From assembly GCA_964453035.1 (NCBI GenBank), contig CAYVOX010000085.1, forward strand, positions 1-13,976: a stretch of DNA of 13,976 bases, read 5' to 3'. The DNA is from CAYVOX01 sp964453035. Its GTDB lineage: Bacteria; Chloroflexota; Anaerolineae; Anaerolineales; Anaerolineaceae. A program made the position numbers and the translations under genes. Below the pieces are notes generated by a model, which saw only the letters and a list, made by a program, of their open reading frames with translations, did no database searches and had not been told where the DNA came from. Of the stretch, positions 6,901 to 13,152 are shown one piece after another. Numbering within the stretch: the stretch's first letter is position 1; each line of letters opens with the position of its first letter.

Positions 6901-8316
6901 TTACAGGCCAAACCACTTTAGATTTGCAGTGGTTGACTTGATGAAGTTCACCGCGATTTGCAGGAGGGTGCGGGTAACCATGATGGCGCAGAACAGGGAG
7001 ACAACAACGCCGAGCGCCAGGGTAATCGCAAAGCCTTTAACGATGGTGGCGCCAAAGGTTGAGCCAAACCAGAAGAGGATGAGGCTGGTGATGAGGGTGG
7101 CGATGTTCGAGTCGCGGATGGAGGGCCAGGCGCGCTTCCAGCCAAGTTCTACAGCCTGGGCAAAGGTACGGCCCGCGCGCAGCTCTTCCTTGAGGCGCTC
7201 AAACATGAGGATGTTCGCATCAAGCGCGCCGCCGGTGCTGAGTAAGAAGCCAGCGATACCGGGTAGGGTGAGGGTGACGGGAATGAAGTTCCACAGCGCG
7301 AGGGTGATGAGTCCGTAGGTGGTGATGGATAAAATGGCAAGGAAACCCGGCAGGCGGTAGTAAATCATCATGAACAGGGCAACGATTATGAAGCCGATGA
7401 GGCCTGCCAGGATGCTTTTGTTGAGGGAGTCTTCGCCAAGGGTGGGGCCGATGATGCGGCTTTCCACAACCTTGAAGGGCACCGGCAGAGAGCCGTAGCG
7501 CATCTGGATGGCGAGGTTGTTAGCTTCGTCGTAGGTGAAGGCGCCCGTGATGCGGCCTTTGCCGTCGGGAATGGCGGATTGGATGCCAGGAGCGGAGATG
7601 ATGCGCTTGTCGAGAACGATGGCGAGAATTTTACCGACGTTATTGCGGGTGTATTCGGCAAATTTGGTGGCGCCTTCGGACTTGAGTTCAAAGTTAATCT
7701 GGTACTTGCCCAGTTCATCCACGGAGACGGACACTGTTTCAAGCTGGTCGCCGGTGATGAGGGTGGGCCAGACGGTCTGCGGTGTGGCAGTGGGGGCAGC
7801 CGTCGGGGTGGGACCACCGGGGGTAACGGCGGCAGTAGGCACGGCAGTGGGGGCGACGGTTGGCGTGGAGGAGGGGGAGGACTGCTTGCCGCCCAGTGAG
7901 GTGACGATGATAGTGCCTTCCTCAAGCTGGGTGCTGCCCAGATCCACAAATTCCAGCAAGCCGGTTTCTTTAATAACGCCAATCACAGCTTCGGGATCGG
8001 TTTCACCGGGAATTTCAACAACCATGCGGCGGTCGCCGGCGATTTGGACGTTCGCCTCGCTCAGGCCGAGACCATTGACGCGGTTCTCAAGGATGAGACG
8101 GGCATCTTCCATGTTTTGAGCGGTGACGGGGCGGTCGGCAGGAAGGTCAACTTCCAGCAAGCCCTGCAAACCACCGCGCAGATCGAGACCCTGGACGGTT
8201 TGCATTGACCGCGTGAAGGTTCCGATCTCAAGGCCCTCATTGGGAAGAACGGCCCAGAGGGAGAGAGCGATCAGGATTACGATGATAATAAGATTGATGT
8301 AACGGCGATTCATCAA
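6901..8316 (-). CDS. secD: Protein translocase subunit SecD, 471 aa
   Basis: Forms the SecDF complex with the downstream secF product. Helix 1 is residues 8-24, followed by LDLRGG (44-49), the conserved start of the first external domain. An external region runs to about 295, then five helices to about 456. The signature DANILMFERLKEELR (366-380) with GWKRAWPSIRDSN (392-404) is clear. The proton-relay-type Asp366 is present. Residues 145-184 are a low-complexity Pro/Thr/Ala-rich linker (DNA 7765-7884) inserted in the external region; it keeps the frame and is probably a flexible spacer. Two adjacent ATGs (8316 and 8313) could both start it; GGAGG lies eight bases before the first. It has its own promoter, with a hairpin in the leader. 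SecD-SecF gene order is the usual one. Confidence 0.95.
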   Translation of the reverse strand: MMNRRYINLIIIVILIALSLWAVLPNEGLEIGTFTRSMQTVQGLDLRGGLQGLLEVDLPADRPVTAQNMEDARLILENRVNGLGLSEANVQIAGDRRMVVEIPGETDPEAVIGVIKETGLLEFVDLGSTQLEEGTIIVTSLGGKQSSPSSTPTVAPTAVPTAAVTPGGPTPTAAPTATPQTVWPTLITGDQLETVSVSVDELGKYQINFELKSEGATKFAEYTRNNVGKILAIVLDKRIISAPGIQSAIPDGKGRITGAFTYDEANNLAIQMRYGSLPVPFKVVESRIIGPTLGEDSLNKSILAGLIGFIIVALFMMIYYRLPGFLAILSITTYGLITLALWNFIPVTLTLPGIAGFLLSTGGALDANILMFERLKEELRAGRTFAQAVELGWKRAWPSIRDSNIATLITSLILFWFGSTFGATIVKGFAITLALGVVVSLFCAIMVTRTLLQIAVNFIKSTTANLKWFGL

Positions 8317-8341
8317 TTACGGCCTCCGATTCATACAAATA

Positions 8342-8356
8342 CCAGCCGCGGGCTGG
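8342..8356 (-). other. GC-rich stem-loop in the secD leader
   Basis: CCAGCC and GGCTGG form a six-pair stem around a three-base loop. It lies between the proposed secD -10 and the ribosome binding site, so it would sit within about the first 20 bases of the secD mRNA. It is followed by TATTTGT on the minus strand, so it could also act as a weak terminator for the operon ending at acylphosphatase. The sequence does not decide between these roles. Confidence 0.4.
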
Positions 8357-8368
8357 GACTAAGTTTGG

Positions 8369-8397
8369 ATTATACTCTCATTAGTGGGCTGTGAACA
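8369..8397 (-). promoter_or_regulatory. Probable secDF promoter
   Basis: A perfect TATAAT (8369-8374 on the minus strand) is preceded, 17 bases upstream, by TGTTCA (8392-8397), which shares three of six positions with TTGACA. The predicted transcript would begin near 8362 and carry a leader of about 45 bases, containing a short hairpin and the GGAGG ribosome site. Confidence 0.6.
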
Positions 8398-8412
8398 GGG
8401 AATGAGAAAAAA

Positions 8413-8706
8413 TCACCAATCGGTGGGGGCTACGTTGAATTTGTTGTAGGAGCATGTGGGGTCAAGCCATTCAACAGTAATGTTGGTAACATCAGCCATG
8501 CTCGGACCGCGTTCCAACTGGATGAGTAGATTTTGCAATGCGGGACGAGAACCCTCTGCATGAACCTCGACCTCGCCGCGGATGCGGTTGCGCACCCAAC
8601 CGGTGAGTTCAAGGCGCTGGGCTTGCTCGAGGACAAAATAGCGGAAGCCGACGCCCTGAACGCGCCCCTGGATGATGGCATGATAAGCAGCAGGTTGCTC
8701 TTCCAA
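8413..8706 (-). CDS. acyP: Acylphosphatase, 97 aa
   Basis: A small cytoplasmic enzyme that hydrolyses acyl phosphates such as acetyl phosphate or carbamoyl phosphate. The family signature GRVQGVGFR is at 14-22, with catalytic Arg22. Catalytic Asn40 sits in GWVRN (36-40), and GEVEVHAEG (44-52) is the second conserved block. Length is typical (about 90-100). There is no ATG or GTG in frame before the catalytic motif. The start is therefore read as TTG at 8706, two bases after the stop of the peptidase gene, with AAGG about six bases before it; translational coupling is likely. A C-terminal extension of a few residues (DPTCSYNKFNVAPTDW) is unremarkable. It is the last gene of the rseP operon, and the biological link to proteases is not evident. 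Confidence 0.93.
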   Translation of the reverse strand: MEEQPAAYHAIIQGRVQGVGFRYFVLEQAQRLELTGWVRNRIRGEVEVHAEGSRPALQNLLIQLERGPSMADVTNITVEWLDPTCSYNKFNVAPTDW

Positions 8707-8708
8707 GG

Positions 8709-9896
8709 CTAACCTTTGGGGTGCAGAAGGGCGCGCAAGCCCAGGCTGAGCGGGAGCAAGAAGAGAAGCACGGCGATGACCAGGTAGGGGGCCAGGTTTT
8801 GGAGCGCGAGGGCAGTGGGGTTGATGCCAAGCGCTTCTTGCTGCCAGCGCGATTGGAGTGTAGTCAGCGAGGAACCGGTAGCAGTCTGGACGCCCTCAAG
8901 GCAGCCGACGCCGTTTTTGTACTGCTCGATGAGAGCAGAAAGGCCGGTTGCACCGAATTTTTGAAAGTAGAAGCGAACAAAAGAGGCGGATTGCGCGTAG
9001 GCGAGAAAGGCGTTGGAGGCATCTGAGGGAAATGAGGCGCACAGGTTTTCCATGGGGATGAGATTCCCGCCGGGGGCGCTGCGCTCGAGCGCGATACGGT
9101 ATTCTGAATTGGGATTGGGCTCTACGAGGGAGGAGATGCCTTCGTTTAACCAGAGGGGAAGGTGGTCGTAGGCGAACTCACCGGTCAGCTGGTAGAGGGC
9201 TATGTGAGCCAATTCATGGGGAATCTGGCGCTCCATTTCGAGTTGCTGATCCAAACCCGGGGCGATGGAGACGAGAATGACGCTCAGATCAGGACTGGTG
9301 TGACCGGCAACCCAGGTTTTCTGGTTTTCAAGCAGGGCGGTTTGCAGCTCGCGCGCAGCAGGATAGACGTAAATGCGAATGGTGGTCGGTGGGACGAGGG
9401 GGAGGTAGGTGTTCACCGAGCGCAGGCCGGCGCGAGCAGCATTGGCGACAGCCTGCCCGAATTTCTGGTCGCCCTGGCGCCAGCTGATGATGAAGCGGTC
9501 CTCTTCCAGGCGCTGCCAGGATTGCAGGTTTTCTTCGTAGAAAAAGGACTGCCTGGGGCTTTCAAATTTTTGCCCGGATGAGTCGGCGGCGCGCAGCCAG
9601 TATTCAACACGGGTGAAAGGGCGTAGAGGGGTTTTCTTGAGGTCAAAATTAAAAATCAACTCCCCCAGGTCATTGGTAGTGACCTGTTCAAGGATGGTAT
9701 CCTGCCCTTCCGGATGGATGAGGAGGAAAAGTTCTGCAGGAGAGTGAGGCTGAATTTTGGCCTGAAAAGTGATGACGTCATTAAACTTATAGTATGCGCT
9801 GAGATCGCTGAAATCGACCTTGGCCTGTCCCTGAACAACAAGCGAGGGGAGGAGCAAAATAGCAATGAGAATCAGGTAGACTGGAACTCGGCGCAT
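8709..9896 (-). CDS. Membrane-anchored zinc metallopeptidase, MA (gluzincin) type, 395 aa
   Basis: A predicted extracytoplasmic protease; I place it near the Peptidase MA-like group. Residues 1-23 form a signal peptide or N-terminal anchor (MRRVPVYLILIAILLLPSLV). Residues about 28-120 look like an immunoglobulin-like beta domain (YYKFNDVITFQAKI, VEYWLRAADSSGQKF). The catalytic domain is about 130-360: HELAH (227-231) gives zinc ligands His227 and His231 and the base Glu228, and WLNEG supplies Glu252 as probable third ligand. Residues 370-389 are a C-terminal membrane helix followed by a short basic tail, so the enzyme is tethered with its catalytic part outside. The ATG is six bases after the HEAT gene stop and lacks a clear ribosome site, suggesting translational coupling. 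Substrates are unknown. All catalytic residues expected for an active enzyme are present. Confidence 0.85.
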   Translation of the reverse strand: MRRVPVYLILIAILLLPSLVVQGQAKVDFSDLSAYYKFNDVITFQAKIQPHSPAELFLLIHPEGQDTILEQVTTNDLGELIFNFDLKKTPLRPFTRVEYWLRAADSSGQKFESPRQSFFYEENLQSWQRLEEDRFIISWRQGDQKFGQAVANAARAGLRSVNTYLPLVPPTTIRIYVYPAARELQTALLENQKTWVAGHTSPDLSVILVSIAPGLDQQLEMERQIPHELAHIALYQLTGEFAYDHLPLWLNEGISSLVEPNPNSEYRIALERSAPGGNLIPMENLCASFPSDASNAFLAYAQSASFVRFYFQKFGATGLSALIEQYKNGVGCLEGVQTATGSSLTTLQSRWQQEALGINPTALALQNLAPYLVIAVLLFLLPLSLGLRALLHPKG

Positions 9897-9902
9897 GGCA
9901 GG

Positions 9903-10964
9903 CTATTTTTTGGGCTTCTTCCTGGTTGTTTTTTTGGGCGTAACGTCTTTGTCTTCTTTGGGAGCGTCTTCTTCCAGGTCAATGATGGAGGTAAAGTCTT
10001 CGCTACCCTCCGGTTCAACGGAGAAAAAGTCGAATTCGTCTCCGTTCTCTTTGAATTCCAGATTTTCAACCGCCAGCTCCAGAAATTCAATTTCTTCGTC
10101 GTCTTCCGTTTCTTCATAAAGTTTTTCAAAAACCTCAGCCACGCCTTCTCCACCGATTTGTGAAAGTGACCAGATCACCGCGCTGCGAAGTTCATCATCC
10201 AGAGTTTCAGCATGATCGAGCATGTCAAGAAGCAGGGAACGGGCGGAAGAAAATTCAAGCGGGCCAGCAGCACGCACGGCTTCAAACTTGATTTCGGGGT
10301 CGGGCGACGCGATTGAGGTGAGAACATCCTGCTCCCACTGAGGGTCTAAGGAGCGGCCCATGGCATAGAGCGCGCTGACAACCCATTCCGTCTCGGTTGA
10401 GTGGTAGTATTTGCGAATCAGGGGAGGAACTTCATGGCGGCTTGAGTAACCCAGGGCTTCTAACGCGCGGCGGCGAACGAGGGGGGCATCGGGGCCGTTG
10501 ACTTTCTTAAGGAGGGCATCTTCGATGCGGCTGTGTGCAGCCGGGGGAACTTCATCAAGTTCACCCAGGTATATGAACTGCCCCAGTGCGGTGGCGGCTG
10601 TGGCGCGGACAACATCATCGGGGTCTTTCTCCATGATGGATAGAAAGGTGGGGATGAGTTTGTTATCCAGTTCTTCCCACAGCAGTCGAATGGCTGTGGC
10701 GCGAACAGATGGAAGGGGGTCAGACACGAGTTGCCGGGCAAGATCAGAAAAATTCACCAGGGTTTCAACGTCAGCCAGATCTTCCAGGTCTGTTAACAGG
10801 TTGGTTTTACGTTCCGGGTTGACATTGGGCCAGGCAGTCTTAAGCTCCTGCAATTCCAAAGCAGTCAGGTCGGAAAAGCGTTGCAGGTAGGCGGGAGGAA
10901 AGGGTTTCTGGTCATCGAGGAGGGCTGTGATAACCTGTTTGAAGGAGATATCTTTTGGAGACAT
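9903..10964 (-). CDS. HEAT-repeat protein with acidic/basic C-terminal tail, 353 aa
   Basis: A cytoplasmic alpha-solenoid, probably a protein-binding scaffold; no enzyme motif is seen. An N-terminal helical section (1-80) with LQRFSDLTALELQELKTAW resembles HEAT proteins I recall as common in Chloroflexota. HEAT-like units of about 30-40 residues follow (80-285); the clearest are DPLPSVRATAIRLLWE (82-97), DPDDVVRATAATALGQF (114-130), PDAPLVRRRALEALGYSS (158-175), TEWVVSALYAMGR (192-204), DPEIKFEAVRAAG (222-234) and DDELRSAVIWSLSQIG (256-271). Residues 285-340 are strongly acidic, and the last dozen are basic (TPKKTTRKKPKK). GTG at 10970 is possible, but ATG at 10964 is preferred because GAGAGG then sits at a normal distance. 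It begins 9 bases after the rseP stop and precedes the zinc peptidase, so it is in the same operon. Confidence 0.88.
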   Translation of the reverse strand: MSPKDISFKQVITALLDDQKPFPPAYLQRFSDLTALELQELKTAWPNVNPERKTNLLTDLEDLADVETLVNFSDLARQLVSDPLPSVRATAIRLLWEELDNKLIPTFLSIMEKDPDDVVRATAATALGQFIYLGELDEVPPAAHSRIEDALLKKVNGPDAPLVRRRALEALGYSSRHEVPPLIRKYYHSTETEWVVSALYAMGRSLDPQWEQDVLTSIASPDPEIKFEAVRAAGPLEFSSARSLLLDMLDHAETLDDELRSAVIWSLSQIGGEGVAEVFEKLYEETEDDEEIEFLELAVENLEFKENGDEFDFFSVEPEGSEDFTSIIDLEEDAPKEDKDVTPKKTTRKKPKK

Positions 10965-10973
10965 GACCACCTC

Positions 10974-12053
10974 TCAGGGCAAGACGGCAGGATTGATAAA
11001 ATCTTGAATAGTAACGAGTACCAGCAGCCCGATGAGCGCGAAGAAGCCAATCGCATGCACCAGGCTCTCATATTTTGCCGGGATGCGCTTGCGGAAGATG
11101 AGCTCGGGGAGGATGAAGATAATCCGCCCGCCATCCAGAGCTGGCAAGGGGAGCAGGTTGGTGATGCCGAGCGCCGTGGAGATGAGCGCCAGGAAGTAAA
11201 GGGCGTTGACGGCAGGGGTGGAGGGTGAGGTGGCGACAGTTTCGCGGTCGCGTTCCTTGGCCTGGTTGTAGATATCAAACATGCCTTTAGGCCCAACAAT
11301 GCGGCTCTCTTCGGCACTGAGTTGGCCGGCAATCATGCGACCGGGGAGGAGGAAGAGCTGCTTGGATATCTCGGCGGTCAGTTCAAAGCCGCTGGTGAGG
11401 GCCTGGGAGGCGGGGATGGGCACGTAGGGGTTGGTGAGGGAAAAGCCAAGTGGTCCCTGGCCTTCGGGGAATTCAGCGCGGGGTACGCCGGTGAGGGTGA
11501 GGGTTTGGCCATCGCGTGAAATGGTGATGGTCACCTCTTTGCCGAGGTACTGGTCAATGATGGGGCGAACCTGGTCAGTTTTGGTGATGGGCTGCCCGGC
11601 CACCTGGAGGACGATGTCGCCGGATTTGAGCTGCATCTGGTAGGCGGGGGATTCAAGGATAACAGAGTCAACCACAACACGCGAGGTATCGGGCACGCCG
11701 ACGGTGCCGACCAGGACGGTGAAGAGGATGATGGCAGTAGCGATGTTCATGAGCGGACCGCCCAGCAGGACGACCAGGCGCTTGAGGGGATGGGCAGCGG
11801 AGAGACCATCGGGAACGGTGGGATCATCTTCGCCCTTGGGAAGAACAAAAGCGCCGAACGGAATCCAGTTGAGGGTAAATTCGGTGCCTTTCCAGGTGAA
11901 AAGCTTAACGATTCGAGGGGGGAGGCCGATGCCAAATTCTTTTACTTCAATATTAAACATGCGCGAGGTAAGGAAATGGCCGAGTTCGTGCAAAAAGGCC
12001 ATGAAACCGAGCACGAGAACAAATTCGAGAATGGTCAGCAATGTGTCAAACAA
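10974..12053 (-). CDS. rseP: RIP (site-2) intramembrane zinc metalloprotease, RseP family, 359 aa
   Basis: A membrane protease of the M50 family that cuts substrates inside the membrane, for example anti-sigma factors or leftover signal peptides. HELGH (22-26) gives zinc ligands His22 and His26 with catalytic Glu23. GGPLMN (98-103) is the conserved second-helix motif, and LDGGR (306-310) brings the third ligand, Asp307. One PDZ domain occupies about 120-195 (SPAYQMQLKSGDIVLQVAGQPI), so this is the single-PDZ form; E. coli RseP has two. Membrane helices are near 4-21, 96-118, 283-302 and 332-352. The start is read as TTG at 12053, with AGGAAGGA upstream; the only in-frame ATG (codon 18) would cut off half of helix 1. 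It is the first gene of a four-gene run with its own -10 element. Confidence 0.93.
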   Translation of the reverse strand: MFDTLLTILEFVLVLGFMAFLHELGHFLTSRMFNIEVKEFGIGLPPRIVKLFTWKGTEFTLNWIPFGAFVLPKGEDDPTVPDGLSAAHPLKRLVVLLGGPLMNIATAIILFTVLVGTVGVPDTSRVVVDSVILESPAYQMQLKSGDIVLQVAGQPITKTDQVRPIIDQYLGKEVTITISRDGQTLTLTGVPRAEFPEGQGPLGFSLTNPYVPIPASQALTSGFELTAEISKQLFLLPGRMIAGQLSAEESRIVGPKGMFDIYNQAKERDRETVATSPSTPAVNALYFLALISTALGITNLLPLPALDGGRIIFILPELIFRKRIPAKYESLVHAIGFFALIGLLVLVTIQDFINPAVLP

Positions 12054-12100
12054 AGTGGTTCATCCTTCCTGGATGTGAGATGCGCGAGATTGATAAAGCT

Positions 12101-12106
12101 ATTATA
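12101..12106 (-). promoter_or_regulatory. Promoter -10 element of the rseP operon
   Basis: A perfect TATAAT on the minus strand lies 47 bases before the TTG start of rseP, in the 92-base gap after the decarboxylase gene. No TTGACA-like hexamer is found at the right distance; the bases there read TTCCCC. No hairpin with a T-run separates it from the upstream gene, so read-through from mvaD may add to expression. Confidence 0.5.
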
Positions 12107-12145
12107 TCCTGAATGAAGGGGCGGGGGAAAAGCCTGTGGAATCTC

Positions 12146-13132
12146 TCAGCAAGGTTTAATGACAGCGGGGCCGCCGGGAAGGGCAAGCAGAACCTGGGAA
12201 ACGCACTTGAGCTCAAGGATCAGGTTTTGAACCTGCGGCGCGGCGGAATGCGGGCAGATTATGTGCACGTTGGGACCGGCATCCACCGTACAGCAGACCG
12301 GCAAGCCCTGGCTGCGCCACTGGGGGATAAGCTTGAGCAGGCGCAGGGTGGCAGGCTCCCAGTAGAACAGGGGCGGCGACGAGGTCATCATGACCGCGTG
12401 CATGAGAGTGGAATCCAGCTCGATAACGCGAGCGAGGGCGTCAAAATCGCGCGCGCGGATGGCCTGGCGGCAAAGATCCAGGCGGCGAGGCGCATCCGCG
12501 AGCCGGGCGGGGTTAAGGGGGCTGGTATCGGCGAGGGCATGTCCCTCCGAGGAGCCGGTGGCTTTGTGCGCGCGGTGAACAATGGCAACGAGGTCCACCA
12601 ACTCCCAGTACTCGGGTGGGGCGATGGATTCGGCGTAGGAGTCCAGGTCGCCTGTTCCCAGGCGCCACTCGACAAAGCCCGAAGGAATGGAGCGGCAGGC
12701 CGAACCTGAACCACGGCGAGCCAGTCGAGAGAGCTGCGCTTCGGTCAGATGCAGATCGAGAGCGGTGGAGGCGGCCAGAGCCAGGGCGGCAAAGGCTGAA
12801 GCGGAGGAGGCAATGCCAGCACCGGTTGGAAAATTGTTGAAGCTTTTAACCTGAGCATAAAGCTTAGAGCCGGAAAGCTGGCGGATGAGATCCAGAAATT
12901 GAGAGACGCGCTGCAGAGCGAGACTGGAGGCAGGCTGGTGGTTTAAGGTGAGCGAATCCTCGATGAAGGCGGGTGAGAAGGTGACGGAGGTTTCGGAGAG
13001 CAGGCCAGACAGGTTCATGGAAATGGAGCCGCTGGCGGGAAGGCGCAGGGCAGCATCTCGATTGCCCCAATACTTAATGAAAGCGATGTTGGGGTGAGCC
13101 AGGGCGGTTGCGGTGTGTGGTTTTTTGGTCAT
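12146..13132 (-). CDS. mvaD: Diphosphomevalonate (or phosphomevalonate) decarboxylase, 328 aa
   Basis: A GHMP-superfamily enzyme that uses ATP to decarboxylate a mevalonate phosphate, yielding isopentenyl diphosphate, or isopentenyl phosphate in the alternative pathway. Family marks are PNIAFIKYWGNRD (14-26), the GHMP phosphate loop FPTGAGIASSASAF (101-114), RRGSGSACRSIPSGFVEW (139-156) and VDAGPNVH (283-290) with catalytic Asp284. Length is normal. At the first motif many diphosphomevalonate decarboxylases read YWGK; here Asn24 replaces the Lys. Roseiflexus, another Chloroflexota genus, is known to use phosphomevalonate decarboxylase plus isopentenyl phosphate kinase, so either substrate is possible. 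The ATG has no clear ribosome site and follows the LVIVD gene by 20 bases, suggesting cotranscription from a promoter outside the window. Confidence 0.92.
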   Translation of the reverse strand: MTKKPHTATALAHPNIAFIKYWGNRDAALRLPASGSISMNLSGLLSETSVTFSPAFIEDSLTLNHQPASSLALQRVSQFLDLIRQLSGSKLYAQVKSFNNFPTGAGIASSASAFAALALAASTALDLHLTEAQLSRLARRGSGSACRSIPSGFVEWRLGTGDLDSYAESIAPPEYWELVDLVAIVHRAHKATGSSEGHALADTSPLNPARLADAPRRLDLCRQAIRARDFDALARVIELDSTLMHAVMMTSSPPLFYWEPATLRLLKLIPQWRSQGLPVCCTVDAGPNVHIICPHSAAPQVQNLILELKCVSQVLLALPGGPAVIKPC

Positions 13133-13152
13133 CTGTAAAAGGATGATGCAGC

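Noticed and set aside
7386..8119. Open frames of about 200 codons on both strands across the middle of secD
   Set aside because: They are Pro/Ser- or Gly/Val-rich shadows of the secD linker and domain coding; secD itself is continuous and well conserved.
12113..12709. Plus-strand frame of 198 codons, Gly/Arg-rich
   Set aside because: Antisense to the decarboxylase gene, which has all family motifs; no domain was seen in the antisense product.
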